From an uncultured Clostridium sp. (GTDB lineage Bacteria; Bacillota; Clostridia; Clostridiales; Clostridiaceae): DNA of 64,000 bases. The DNA is taken from positions 18,821 to 82,820 of the forward strand of contig NZ_CAMTIG010000011.1 in NCBI RefSeq assembly GCF_947072515.1, read 5' to 3'. Below, in pieces: positions 19,501-27,440 of the stretch. A program made the translations under genes and the position numbers. The stretch's first letter is position 1. Every line of letters starts with the position of its first letter. Below the pieces are notes generated by a model. The model was not told the origin of the DNA. It worked only from the letters and a program-made list of their open reading frames with translations, and searched no databases.

Positions 19501-19797
19501 GCGATAAAATTTACTGAAAAGGGCAAAATATATATATCCATTAAAGAGACAGAAGATGATTATATTAAAATAATTATAGAAGATAGTGGAATAGGAATAT
19601 CAAAAGAGCAACAAAGTATAATTTTTGATCGCTTTGCAACTTTAGAAACGGGAATATCTAGTAAACATTGTAGTAGTGGAATTGGACTTACATTAGTTAA
19701 AAATATAGTAGAGTTACACAAAGGTACTATTAGATTAAAAAGTGAAGTTGGTGTAGGCAGTAGATTCACTATAATATTACCGATAAAAAAGAAATAG
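16567..19797 (+). CDS. Membrane sensor histidine kinase with two-component propeller domains
   Basis: A 1076-residue kinase. A signal peptide or anchor (about residues 1-28) leads into a long extracytoplasmic region of reg_prop repeats (about 35-690), seen as recurring IWIGT-x-NGL motifs that build two beta-propellers. A Y_Y_Y domain (about 720-790, ending in LSPGKYEFKVRARY), a membrane span (about 795-812), a HisKA domain with the phospho-acceptor His857 in SHELRTPLN and an HATPase domain (N box NLISNAIKF, DSGIG, GIGLTLVKN) follow. Related hybrid kinases in Bacteroidetes sense oligosaccharides. This one has no receiver or AraC domain and no adjacent response regulator, so both ligand and output are unknown. 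Confidence 0.92.
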   Translation: MQKIILKKIIGIFITIVVIFNCSTIVAEGVESNDDIRFKNITVNDGLSQGSVYSILQDSNGYMWFGTNDGLNRYDGYSFEVLKGSDKEADKLYSGIVGSVIEDSEKNIWVGASGGLAKVDSKTLVVERIEVDSDDKNKISNNHILDIYMDSYNDIWIGTENGLNLYDKKMREFTKFFNIDEEENSLSNNFVNSITEGLQDEIWIGTKNGLNILDKKTGIIKRINKENTKAFKSNNIVKVYKDIGNNIWISTQEEGLVKYNRVTNSFEDVKEINEKFGTEKYAVNSIYEDAVDNIWFGSKGGLIQYSKIDKSVKKYKKKYYDTESLINNSIQSVYRDKGGIMWIGTYDGISIFNPKETFEGFKNDPLKKNSLSSNSISGMYEDYEGDIWMGTTNDGINLVHRESGEIEHFKVDSLNENSISSNTIYEITGNKEDIWIGSKNGLNRINKKSRTIKKYFKENKENTLISNDIKSLYLFEERYLWIGTRDGLDIYDIHEDKYINLNYIFENGNVGETFVRRIFKDSKNNFWIGMGWNGGLIKIDTQNKKVKYYKSENKDSIKNNAIKGIAEDLEGDIWITTSEGIEEISESGIRALTEKDGLINNYAYGILVDEENNIWISTNGGISKFDQKKNSFSNYTIVDGISSNEFNGTSELKTRDGKMFFGSINGVTAFYPRKIKEIDKEKLKVAIGDIEVFNKNNYIYQGGNLELKHNENNFSIEFFMPSYSKLGNWNYEYILEGFDEEWISSKNRNYVRYTNLSPGKYEFKVRARYGIESVSEETKVQIVVAKAWYESNIAYVIYLLTVILIIYLILNRVKILENLVNDRTNKLNKELREKEKIYKELLKIEKFRNTYLVNLSHELRTPLNVILSSEQLINSLNEEEKIDKRNLKKYMEIIGKNSRGLLKVINDLIDSSKIQSGAYKLEYSEVDIVYLVEETALSMRSYIEQNGLELIIDPEIEEKMVECSKDDIERCVINLISNAIKFTEKGKIYISIKETEDDYIKIIIEDSGIGISKEQQSIIFDRFATLETGISSKHCSSGIGLTLVKNIVELHKGTIRLKSEVGVGSRFTIILPIKKK

Positions 19798-19813
19798 TGT
19801 TTACAGAATATTA

Positions 19814-19854
19814 ACTAATCCCGAGTTGATTAGTAAGGATTGACGAGGTATAAT
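19814..19854 (+). promoter_or_regulatory. tpx promoter with an overlapping inverted repeat
   Basis: TTGATT at 19826-19831, a 17-base spacer and TATAAT at 19849-19854 form a near-consensus promoter. A perfect 7-7-7 inverted repeat, ACTAATC (19814-19820) and GATTAGT (19828-19834), overlaps the -35. It has no T-tract, so it looks like an operator rather than a terminator. It does not match the PerR box. Confidence 0.6.
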
Positions 19855-19929
19855 AAATTCAAATAGAGAAAGTCCTTATTAAAGAATAACAATTACAAAT
19901 AAAGGATGAAATTAGAGGAGTGAATTAAT

Positions 19930-20415
19930 ATGAACGTAGTTTTTGACGGATTAACATTAAAATTATCAGATAAAGAAGTAAAAGTAGGAGATAAAGCACC
20001 AGACTTTTCAGTATGTAAAAGTGATTTACAAGAAGTAACTTTAAAAGATACAAAAGGGAAAAGAGTATTTTTAGCAATACCTTCAGTAGATACACCTGTA
20101 TGTGACTTAGAAATCAAAAGATTTAATAAAGAAGCAGCAGCATTAGGAGATGTTACTATATATACATTCTCATTAGACCTTCCATTTGCACAAGAAAGAT
20201 GGTGTGGAGCTAATGGTGTAGATAAAGTAGTTACATTATCAGACTATAAAACAAGAAGTTTTGGTAAAAACTATGGAGTATATATAGAAGATGTTGCACT
20301 TTTAACAAGAGCAGTATTTGTATTAGATGAAAATGATAATGTAATCTATGTAGAATATTGTAAAGATGCATCAGATCACCCAGACTATGATGCAGTTTTA
20401 GAAATCTTAAAATAA
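19930..20415 (+). CDS. tpx: Thiol peroxidase (2-Cys peroxiredoxin, Tpx)
   Basis: Cytoplasmic peroxiredoxin that reduces hydrogen and alkyl peroxides with thioredoxin. It has 161 residues, usual for the family. The peroxidatic Cys58 sits in SVDTPVCDLEIKRF and the resolving Cys92 in ERWCGANG, the Tpx arrangement. GDKAPDFSV near the start and FVLDENDNVIYVEY near the end are typical. AGAGGAG lies eight bases before the ATG. It is monocistronic between its own promoter and terminator. Confidence 0.96.
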   Translation: MNVVFDGLTLKLSDKEVKVGDKAPDFSVCKSDLQEVTLKDTKGKRVFLAIPSVDTPVCDLEIKRFNKEAAALGDVTIYTFSLDLPFAQERWCGANGVDKVVTLSDYKTRSFGKNYGVYIEDVALLTRAVFVLDENDNVIYVEYCKDASDHPDYDAVLEILK

Positions 20416-20429
20416 ATTTAAGAATAATA

Positions 20430-20458
20430 AAGGACTATCTTTAAGATGGTCCTTTTTT
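20430..20458 (+). terminator. Intrinsic terminator of tpx
   Basis: AAGGACTATCTT and AAGATGGTCCTT arms, with one G-T and one mismatch allowed, are followed by TTTTT. Confidence 0.88.
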
Positions 20459-20555
20459 AGTTTGTAAGAAAAGATAAATAGTTACCTCGTTTTAGTAACA
20501 AAAATATAAAAAAACTATAAAATATATTAGATAGTAATATGATGAGGTAAATATT

Positions 20556-21086
20556 GTGAATGGAATGAATCCATTATTTTCAGTACTTTTAAGTAGACTT
20601 GGCGGTAATCAAATGAATAATAATCAACTTATGAATATGCTTTTTAATAATATGGGTGGTAATCCTATGGGAAATAATAACCCTATGGGAAATATGCAAG
20701 GACAAATGAATAATGGAAATATGGGGCAAATGAATGGAAATCCATTATTAAACATGCTTTTAAATAATATGGGTGGCGGAAATATGAATGGAAATGCCAT
20801 GAATGGGAATAACATGAATGGAAGTAATATGAATAACACCAATAATATGAATAATGCCAACAATATGAATAATAATTTTAACATGGAGAATTTAAAAAGT
20901 ACTCTTAATAATTTAGGCATTGATAGTAATAACTTAAATAATATTAGTAATGAAGATATATCAAGAGTTTTAAATAGTTTGAATAACGGAAATTCTAATA
21001 ATGGAAACTTCAATAATGGAAATTTTAATAATGGAATGAATTATAATGATGGAAGCAGAAGACAGAGAAAAAGACATAGAAGATAG
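20556..21086 (+). CDS. Asn/Met/Gly-rich low-complexity protein
   Basis: A 176-residue protein with no recognisable family. Residues 1-110 are repeats built from MNGN, NNMG and NNMNN units. Residues 110-140 look like a normal short helix (ENLKSTLNNLGIDSNNLNNISNE is split here only by Asn runs). The tail has GNFNN repeats and ends in the basic RRQRKRHRR. GATGAGGT lies eight bases before the GTG start and an intrinsic terminator follows, so it looks expressed. The basic tail could bind nucleic acid or the envelope. An antisense frame here mirrors the repeat bias and is not counted. Confidence 0.75.
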   Translation: MNGMNPLFSVLLSRLGGNQMNNNQLMNMLFNNMGGNPMGNNNPMGNMQGQMNNGNMGQMNGNPLLNMLLNNMGGGNMNGNAMNGNNMNGSNMNNTNNMNNANNMNNNFNMENLKSTLNNLGIDSNNLNNISNEDISRVLNSLNNGNSNNGNFNNGNFNNGMNYNDGSRRQRKRHRR

Positions 21087-21108
21087 TTGGTTAAAAAGAA
21101 ACTTTAGA

Positions 21109-21132
21109 AAAACTCGTTTAGGCGAGTTTTTT
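21109..21132 (+). terminator. Intrinsic terminator of the Asn-rich gene
   Basis: AAAACTCG and CGAGTTTT arms with the loop TTTAGG are followed by TTTT. Confidence 0.9.
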
Positions 21133-21214
21133 GCAGTCTAAGAAGAAAGATTGACATTTTTTTTTAGAAGAAAGATAATAAAAAGATAAAAGTTCTTAGA
21201 AATGAGGAAAAGAA

Positions 21215-22132
21215 ATGGAAGATAAATATATTTATAGAAATTATATAAATATAGGAAAAGAATTTAAAATTAAAGGAAATAAACTTAAAGCTATAAGTTT
21301 TTATAAAAAAGCCTTTAATACAGAGGATGGGAAAAAAGATATTGAGTTAGCTATAGATATGGCGCTACTTTTTCATGAACTTGAACAGCTAGATATGGCG
21401 AAAAGAATGTATATTCAAGCAATTAAAATAAATGATAAAGATGAAAGAGGATATTATGGACTTGGAACTATTTATGATGAAGAAAAGGATTATGAGAAAG
21501 CAAAAAGTTTTTATAAGAAAGCTATAAGTATAAATAAAAATTATGATAATGCATATTTCTTCTTAGCTAATATATATGATGACGAAGGCGAAAAAGAAGA
21601 AGCAATAGAAACTTATAAAAAAGTTATAGAAATAAATAATCAATATCTTTTTGCATTTGTTAATATAGCTTGTATTTATGAAGAAATGAGCGATTATATA
21701 AATGCAGAATATTATATAGATAAGGCATTAGAGATTTCTGATTCTCAGTTTAGAGTTTTATTTAATGCAGGAGTAATAAAAAAAAGATTAGGAAAAATAG
21801 AAGAAAGTGAAAAATATTATAGAAAATCAATAAAAGAAAAAGAGGATTTTCCATATAGTTACTTGAATTTAGGAGTCATTTATAGAGAAAAAGAAAGATT
21901 TATGGAAGCTATTGATATAATTTCGTGGGGAATAGAAAATAATGAAGAGGAAGGATTTCTTTATTATAATAGAGCTTGTTTTTATGCTTTATTAGAAAAG
22001 AGAAAAGAAGCTTTAAAAGATGTTATAAAAAGTACTGAATTAAATGAATTCTTCGTAGAATATATGAAGAAAGATAGTGAACTAGACTGTATAAGAGATT
22101 TAGAAGAATATAAAAATCTTTTTGAAAAATAA
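21215..22132 (+). CDS. Tetratricopeptide-repeat protein
   Basis: A 305-residue soluble protein made almost entirely of about eight TPR units of 34 residues, recognisable by repeats such as AKSFYKKAISINKNYDNAYF and SEKYYRKSIKEKEDFPYSYL. No signal peptide, membrane span or catalytic domain is visible. TPR proteins act as protein-protein scaffolds, and the partner is unknown. AATGAGGA lies seven bases before the ATG. It is monocistronic and shares a bidirectional terminator with the convergent FUSC gene. Confidence 0.9.
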   Translation: MEDKYIYRNYINIGKEFKIKGNKLKAISFYKKAFNTEDGKKDIELAIDMALLFHELEQLDMAKRMYIQAIKINDKDERGYYGLGTIYDEEKDYEKAKSFYKKAISINKNYDNAYFFLANIYDDEGEKEEAIETYKKVIEINNQYLFAFVNIACIYEEMSDYINAEYYIDKALEISDSQFRVLFNAGVIKKRLGKIEESEKYYRKSIKEKEDFPYSYLNLGVIYREKERFMEAIDIISWGIENNEEEGFLYYNRACFYALLEKRKEALKDVIKSTELNEFFVEYMKKDSELDCIRDLEEYKNLFEK

Positions 22133-22159
22133 AGAGGGCTTATTCCCTCTTTATTTTTT
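22131..22159. terminator. Bidirectional terminator between the TPR and FUSC genes
   Basis: AAAGAGGG (22131-22138) and CCCTCTTT (22145-22152), with T-rich flank on the plus strand and an A-rich flank giving T on the minus strand, lie between the stops of the two convergent genes. Confidence 0.85.
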
Positions 22160-23885
22160 ATTCTAATTTTTTAATTAAAGTATCGAAAGCTAAATTTATA
22201 GTTAAATGATTATTTAGTTCAACAACTTTATTTACTTCTTTAGAATTTAAAAAGCCATTTCTAAGTAAAAGTTTTTCAGAATTTAGAGTAGTTAATACAA
22301 CAATATCTCTGAATCTATTTGAATCAAAATTTTCAAGAGTATTAGATAGTTTTAAATATTCTTGTAAAAGAATAGTATTATATTTTAAAAGTTTGCTAGT
22401 TAATGTTTTTATACCAGTTTCAGCATTATATGGGAATATAAATTTATTGAAAAATAATACTGTGAAAACACCTACTAATATAAATGAAATTCTAGATAAG
22501 GTGATTTCTGTTAATCCCATTGTTAAAGAAGCCATAGATATAGAAGCAATAGAGGTAAACATAGATAATTTGTAATATTCTTTAAAACCATAAGTAAAAT
22601 ATAGGGATATTAATAATGCAACTATAGCAATATTAGGATCATGAGTTACATGGAGAAGTGTAATAATTATAGTTACACCTAAAAGATTACCTAAGAGTCT
22701 TTGTTTACCCTTAGAGATAGTTTCTTCATAGTAAGGTTGCATAACAGACATAATAGTTATAGCTACCCAAATAAATTTATATAAAGAAATTACATGACCT
22801 AAGAAGATGGTTATAGTAAGTGCAATAGCAATTCTTAAAGAGAATCGAATCTTAATTGAAGCGAAGGTTAAAAATTCTTTTTTAAATTTAAAATTGCTTT
22901 CTAAATCAGAACGACTCCATGAAGAATATGGTTTATTAATATCTTTTAAATTTAAGGAGTTTATATGTAAAATTGAAATAGAAAGGCAAGAGAGAATTTC
23001 AGAGAGAATTTTAAATTTATCATTGTTAATATTAGATTTTGAAAAGTCCTGTAAGGTTTTTGATACTAATTGAATATCAGAGGTAGTGTTTAAGATTTCT
23101 AGTGTTGAAGATATAGTTTGATTTAATTGTTTTAAGGTAGCATCATCTTTTAAGTCATATTTTTGAGAAAGATCTTTTAAGTGAAGATTTAATTTCTCAA
23201 GTATTAAATAGATATTAAACTCAAGCATACCTATATTAGTGGTAAAATAGTTTTTATAGCGAGTAACATATATCTTATAGCAGAGGGCTCTCATCGATTT
23301 TGAAAAACTATAATATCCCTTAGATAAGTCTGTTCCCTCTAAGATAGATTGTATATTAGTATTTAAAATGTTAAGAGGCATATAAATATCATCCTTAATA
23401 ATAGTTTTTCTTGTTTTTCTAGATGTTATTAGAGAAAGAATTATAACAAAAAGAACGCCGAAAACAATAGATTCTAGTCTAAGAATGAAATCAGGAAAAT
23501 CAGTTTTAGAAAAGCTAGTAAAAACAAATAGCATCATAAATGGCTTATAAATTTTAGGGTTAAATCTAGCAGTTAGAAAATAAGCAATTAAAAATGCCGT
23601 TGCAAAATTAAGAGGAATACCGAAGTATGGGTTCAATGAAGCTATAAATGATACAGTAACAATAGAACAATCTATAAGAATTAAGCTTATAGTTTTTTGA
23701 ATAGTTTTCACATGTATGTCTTCAAAAGAAAGTGAAATAGCTGTCAAAGCGATTGGGAAAGCAAGCATACCGTTTTGAACACCAAAAAGAAATATTATAG
23801 AAAGCATAGAAAATGCAGCAACAGATCCATACTTTAGCATAGTTTTAGTATTAAGGTTTGTAAGTGTTATAAATTTTTTTAACAT
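22158..23885 (-). CDS. FUSC/YccS-type membrane protein (aromatic acid exporter-like)
   Basis: A 575-residue protein with two sets of membrane segments (about residues 15-150 and 345-480) separated by a long cytoplasmic helical region, the layout of the FUSC superfamily. The second half holds the typical RFSLRIAIALTITIFLGHVI, WVAITIMSVMQPYYEET and GNLLGVTIIITLL motifs. Homologues such as AaeB export aromatic acids, but for YccS-like members no substrate is established. TAGGAGAATT precedes the ATG. It is a single gene on this strand. Confidence 0.85.
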   Translation of the reverse strand: MLKKFITLTNLNTKTMLKYGSVAAFSMLSIIFLFGVQNGMLAFPIALTAISLSFEDIHVKTIQKTISLILIDCSIVTVSFIASLNPYFGIPLNFATAFLIAYFLTARFNPKIYKPFMMLFVFTSFSKTDFPDFILRLESIVFGVLFVIILSLITSRKTRKTIIKDDIYMPLNILNTNIQSILEGTDLSKGYYSFSKSMRALCYKIYVTRYKNYFTTNIGMLEFNIYLILEKLNLHLKDLSQKYDLKDDATLKQLNQTISSTLEILNTTSDIQLVSKTLQDFSKSNINNDKFKILSEILSCLSISILHINSLNLKDINKPYSSWSRSDLESNFKFKKEFLTFASIKIRFSLRIAIALTITIFLGHVISLYKFIWVAITIMSVMQPYYEETISKGKQRLLGNLLGVTIIITLLHVTHDPNIAIVALLISLYFTYGFKEYYKLSMFTSIASISMASLTMGLTEITLSRISFILVGVFTVLFFNKFIFPYNAETGIKTLTSKLLKYNTILLQEYLKLSNTLENFDSNRFRDIVVLTTLNSEKLLLRNGFLNSKEVNKVVELNNHLTINLAFDTLIKKLE

Positions 23886-24031
23886 AATAATTCTCCTAAA
23901 GATAAAATTCTAAAAATAGTATGTACAAAAATAAAAAAAATATTCTAAAAATAAATATTTGTATAAAGAACCAATAGATTATATAATATACATATGTAAA
24001 ATAAAATTTTTTTAATATAAGGAGTTTAGAG

Positions 24032-24265
24032 ATGAAATCAGTTTATAAAAACCCAAAAGAATTAGCTACTTGTTTAAAGGATTTAGTAGACTTATATCTT
24101 GAGGACTTAATGACAGAAGATAAGTTAAAGCTTAGAGTTGTGAAGATGATAGAAGCAAATGGAGATGCTATATATGACGAAGAAGGTCGTATGCCAGTTA
24201 AGCTTCAAACAGTTTTAGGTGAAGAGAGAAAAGCTGTATTAGACAATATAAACAAAGAAAGATAA
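24032..24265 (+). CDS. Small conserved hypothetical protein (77 aa)
   Basis: A 77-residue soluble charged protein, MKSVYKNPKELATCLKDLVD onward, with no membrane segment or zinc motif. It resembles a small family seen across clostridia that I recall as TIGR04540, without known function. A strong AAGGAGT site lies seven bases before the ATG and a terminator follows. Secondary structure looks helical with one GDAIYDEEGRMPVKLQ loop. Coding is well supported and function is unknown. Confidence 0.75.
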   Translation: MKSVYKNPKELATCLKDLVDLYLEDLMTEDKLKLRVVKMIEANGDAIYDEEGRMPVKLQTVLGEERKAVLDNINKER

Positions 24266-24299
24266 TACATAGAGTATTAACAAAATAGCATGAAAAATT

Positions 24300-24330
24300 A
24301 AGGGGTTGTTTAAGAGCAACCTCTTTTATT
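24300..24330 (+). terminator. Intrinsic terminator of the 77-aa gene
   Basis: AGGGGTTGT and GCAACCTCT arms with a short loop are followed by TTTATT. Confidence 0.75.
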
Positions 24331-24354
24331 GAAGAATTTTTAGAAGGTGATTTT

Positions 24355-24672
24355 TTGAAGAGGAAAGAAATAGAAGAAAAATATAAGTTATATTTAAAGA
24401 TGGTAGTATCAGTAGGGGAATTTGAGAATTATAATAGATTTTTTAATATATATAGTGAATATGAAGAAGCTTGTAGAAGAATAGTAGTATTAACACCTTA
24501 TGAAGAACTAGAAGAGGTAAATGAAGTTAATAAAGATAAAAAGATAGATGAACCATTTGAACATGAAGGAAACCTTTGGATTGAGGAGTATCCTATTTTA
24601 ACAAATCCTAACAAAATAGATTTAGATTTAATGGATATAGATGAGGATATTATTAAAAGCTTAATAAATTAA
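24355..24672 (+). CDS. Hypothetical protein (105 aa)
   Basis: A 105-residue acidic, soluble protein from a TTG start with AAGGTGA seven bases upstream. The first half is helical and Tyr/Glu-rich (EKYKLYLKMVVSVGEFENYN), and the C-terminal half has HEGNLWIEEYP. No known domain was recognised. The clean ribosome site, terminators on both sides and coding-like composition support a real gene. Confidence 0.65.
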   Translation: MKRKEIEEKYKLYLKMVVSVGEFENYNRFFNIYSEYEEACRRIVVLTPYEELEEVNEVNKDKKIDEPFEHEGNLWIEEYPILTNPNKIDLDLMDIDEDIIKSLIN

Positions 24673-24705
24673 AAAAACTTGCACTTTTTAGTGCAAGTTT
24701 TTTTA
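24672..24705. terminator. Bidirectional terminator
   Basis: An eight-bp perfect stem ACTTGCAC / GTGCAAGT with the loop TTTTTA has A-runs on the left and T-runs on the right. It ends the plus-strand gene and overlaps the stop of the minus-strand gene beginning at 25344. Confidence 0.92.
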
Positions 24706-25344
24706 ATTATTAGTCTCTAACCAATTGAAAAATTTAATTGTAGCATTAAAACGTATATTTAAGTTATCTGGAGTAGAAGACATACTTTGAACAATTAAAT
24801 ATTTAATTGATGGAAAGCTTAAAATGATATTCCCAGCTTGTTTATCGAATTGGAAAATATTGTTGTTTTGCATATAATTAAATAATGTATCTTTAGAGAT
24901 AGAGATAAACCCAACTTTACCTGATTGATAGTGTAAAATTCCTTTTCCATTAGTAGTGGTACAAGTAAATATTAAATGAGCTTGTACTGGAATACCGTTA
25001 TATAGTAAGTTTGCATATACATCGATGGTATTATTTGCTTCCATATTCACTTGAAGTCCTGAGATGAATTGGGATAAATCAGGATTTTCTTTAGCTACTG
25101 CTATAAAAAGGCTAGTAAGATCAGAATTTGAAAAATTAGTATCAGAAGTCGCTGAGAGTTCTGATAGAGATAGATTTATATCCTTTGGAATAAATTTTTT
25201 TGCTAAACTCCATTCTGTCAAAGTTGAAGGAGAATTTAATGGTGTTACCTGGACTTGAGGTTTAAATGAAAACTCATATACACAAAATACACCTAAAATA
25301 ATAACTAGAATAGCAATAATTATTCCTATAATGAATTTTTTCAT
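24703..25344 (-). CDS. Membrane-anchored hypothetical protein (213 aa)
   Basis: A 213-residue protein with one N-terminal membrane anchor (FIIGIIIAILVIILGVFCVY, residues 4-23) and an extracytoplasmic domain of alternating beta-like segments (for example NTIDVYANLLYNGIPVQAHL). The overall look is of small YpmS/DUF2140-like secreted-anchored proteins, but that is only a resemblance. AAAGGATG lies ten bases before the ATG on this strand. It is monocistronic. Function is unknown. Confidence 0.72.
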   Translation of the reverse strand: MKKFIIGIIIAILVIILGVFCVYEFSFKPQVQVTPLNSPSTLTEWSLAKKFIPKDINLSLSELSATSDTNFSNSDLTSLFIAVAKENPDLSQFISGLQVNMEANNTIDVYANLLYNGIPVQAHLIFTCTTTNGKGILHYQSGKVGFISISKDTLFNYMQNNNIFQFDKQAGNIILSFPSIKYLIVQSMSSTPDNLNIRFNATIKFFNWLETNN

Positions 25345-25424
25345 GTAAATTACACATCCTTTATTTTTTATCTATTATAGCATTAAAAATAAAAACATAC
25401 ATTAGTGCAAAGTAAAATTGAGAA

Positions 25425-25457
25425 ATGAAAAAAATAAGGGCTGTTAAAAAACAGCCC
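25425..25457 (-). terminator. Intrinsic terminator of the first pnuC
   Basis: On the minus strand an eight-bp stem GGGCTGTT / AACAGCCC is followed by TTATTTTTTTC. Confidence 0.88.
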
Positions 25458-25527
25458 AGTCAAGAGTGAATTTGAATCTATAAAAGATTCTTATTTTACA
25501 TGCATATTGTAAAAAGGTATATATATG

Positions 25528-26340
25528 TTATTGTTGCATAGCAACATTAGCATGCTCATGTTTTTCTTCAGTAGTTTGAATTTTTCTCCAAACAACAAGT
25601 CCATAAATAGCGTTTACAGTAAATTGTATCCACATCATAGCACCAGATAAAGCAGCAAGTGAGAAAACTGGAGCAGCAAATAATGAATGTAGATATAAAG
25701 CTATTCCAACACCATCTGATAAAATCCAGAAATACCAAGTTTCTTTAAATCTTTGAGTAGAAACAATAACAGCACAAATAGTAACTGTTGCAGTAAATGA
25801 ATCTATAAGATAAGAGGTATCATGTGGAATAGTTGCGCCAAATAAGCTGTGTACTATTGATGGTAAATGATAAACAAATTGAGAATATAATCCCCAAACG
25901 ACTACTACAAAAATTATAATGCCTATCCATTGTTTTTTCTTTAAACTTCTAACTTCAATAGTAGAAGAAGAAGAATCTTTTTCTTTAGCTGCTTTTGTAC
26001 TTTTATTCCAAGCATAAAATCCATACATATTCATAGGAAGCATATAGATAGTATAAAGAATAACTTCACCATACATATGTCTAGATAAAGAAACTGCTAT
26101 ATAAACAATTGTATTAACAACACCCCAAGCATAAGCAGCTGATTCAGCACGTGCAGTATAAATTGCAGCGAAAAGTCCTGTTATAGTTGATAAAAGCCCT
26201 GCTATAGTAATTAAAGTTAAACTACTTTTTATTGAAGATCCTGTAAATACAGGACTAATGAAAAAGAAGATATTTATTACTAAGAAAAATATAAAATATA
26301 CTTTATGAAAGTTTGAAAACTTCTTAAACCAATTAATCAT
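25528..26340 (-). CDS. pnuC: PnuC family nicotinamide-nucleoside transporter (copy 1)
   Basis: Inner-membrane facilitator of the PnuC/SWEET-like fold, which takes up vitamin nucleosides such as nicotinamide riboside for NAD synthesis. The 270 residues hold about seven membrane segments. Family features include the WGVVNTIVYI and YGFYAWNKS segments with the conserved W/N positions and QRFKETWYFWILSDGVGIALY near the end. It is a close paralogue of the next gene. AGGAGGACAA precedes the ATG. No kinase or NadR gene is adjacent. The exact substrate, pyridine, thiamine or flavin, is not proven. Confidence 0.88.
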   Translation of the reverse strand: MINWFKKFSNFHKVYFIFFLVINIFFFISPVFTGSSIKSSLTLITIAGLLSTITGLFAAIYTARAESAAYAWGVVNTIVYIAVSLSRHMYGEVILYTIYMLPMNMYGFYAWNKSTKAAKEKDSSSSTIEVRSLKKKQWIGIIIFVVVVWGLYSQFVYHLPSIVHSLFGATIPHDTSYLIDSFTATVTICAVIVSTQRFKETWYFWILSDGVGIALYLHSLFAAPVFSLAALSGAMMWIQFTVNAIYGLVVWRKIQTTEEKHEHANVAMQQ

Positions 26341-26394
26341 AATTGTCCTCCTAAACTATGTCTCTATTATTTTAATATTGAAAATTTCCTGCAG

Positions 26395-26423
26395 TGAAAA
26401 CGTTATCCCTGAGATGAATTATA
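26395..26423 (-). promoter_or_regulatory. pnuC copy 1 promoter with a cre-like site
   Basis: On the minus strand a consensus TATAAT lies at 26423-26418, preceded by a poor -35. TGAAAACGTTATCC (plus-strand 26395-26408) differs from the cre consensus in one base and sits just downstream of the -10, where a repressor would block initiation. Confidence 0.5.
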
Positions 26424-26539
26424 GCATGAAAAAAAAGATTAAAGGGTCATTTGTCTCTTAATTAACAAAATAGTAAAAAAAAATATAAATGAAAAAAATC
26501 AGAAATATCTATAAAAACATTGCGATGAAAAGGTTTTCT

Positions 26540-26607
26540 AGGGGAAAATAAAAAATAACTCTCATATAATTTATAAACTAAATGTAAATAAATTATAGAG
26601 AGTTATT
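26540..26607 (-). terminator. Intrinsic terminator of the second pnuC
   Basis: AATAACTCTC (26555-26564) and GAGAGTTATT (26598-26607) pair, extended by AT pairs. On the minus strand the stem is followed by TTTTTATTTTCC. Confidence 0.8.
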
Positions 26608-26633
26608 ATATTAAAACATAAAGAAAGGTTTTA

Positions 26634-27440
26634 TTAATTATTTAAGTTCGCTTCAATAGCTTCTTCTTTTCGTTGGATTTTCTTCCAAACTAAAAGACCA
26701 TAGACAGCATTTACAGTGAATTGTACCCACATTAAAGCACCAGATAAAGCTGCAAGTGAGAATTCTGGTGAAGACATTAATGAGTGAACATATAATAGGA
26801 TTCCAACAGCATCTGATAAAATCCAAAAATACCAAGTTTCTTTAAATCTTTGAGTAGATATAATAACAGCACAGATAGTAACTGTTGCAGTAAATGAATC
26901 TACAAGATAAGCAGAATCACCTGGAATAGTAGTACCGAATAGGCTATGTACTATTGATGGTAAATGATAAACAAATTGAGAATATAATGCCCAAACAATT
27001 ACTACAAAAAATATGATACCTATCCATTGTTTTTTCTTTAAACTTCTAACTTCAATAGCAGAAGAAGAAGAATCCTTTTCTTTTGCAGCCTGAGCACTTT
27101 TACGCCAAGCAAAAAATCCGTATGTATTCATAGGTAACATGTATAAAGTATAAAGTATAACTTCAGCATACATATGTCTAGATAATGATACACCTATGTA
27201 GAATATAGTGTTTGCAACTCCCCAAGCATAAGCAGCCGCTTCGGCACGGGCAGTATAAACAGCAGCAAAAAGTCCAGTAATTGTAGAAACTAATCCTGCA
27301 ATTGCAAGGAGAGTTAAACTACTTGTTAAAGATCCACCAGTAAAAAGTGGACTAAAGAAAAAGAATATATTTACAATTAGGAAAAATATAAAATATATTT
27401 TGTGAAATTTTGAAAACTTTTTAAACCAATTAAAATTCAT
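26634..27440 (-). CDS. pnuC: PnuC family nicotinamide-nucleoside transporter (copy 2)
   Basis: A 268-residue paralogue of the gene at 25528-26340. The two are nearly identical in long stretches (SLKKKQWIGII, SQFVYHLPSIVHSLFG, SFTATVTICAV, QRFKETWYFWILSD) and differ at their C-termini. The upstream ATG at 27518 would add 26 unrelated residues. The ATG at 27440 has AGGAGG five bases before it and aligns with copy 1, so it is the start. Each copy has its own terminator, so they are separate units. The duplicates may differ in substrate or in regulation. Confidence 0.88.
   Translation of the reverse strand: MNFNWFKKFSKFHKIYFIFFLIVNIFFFFSPLFTGGSLTSSLTLLAIAGLVSTITGLFAAVYTARAEAAAYAWGVANTIFYIGVSLSRHMYAEVILYTLYMLPMNTYGFFAWRKSAQAAKEKDSSSSAIEVRSLKKKQWIGIIFFVVIVWALYSQFVYHLPSIVHSLFGTTIPGDSAYLVDSFTATVTICAVIISTQRFKETWYFWILSDAVGILLYVHSLMSSPEFSLAALSGALMWVQFTVNAVYGLLVWKKIQRKEEAIEANLNN

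Noticed and set aside
20624-21013. Antisense 129-codon frame in the Asn-rich gene
   Set aside because: It is a Phe/Leu/Pro mirror of the repeats with no ribosome site.
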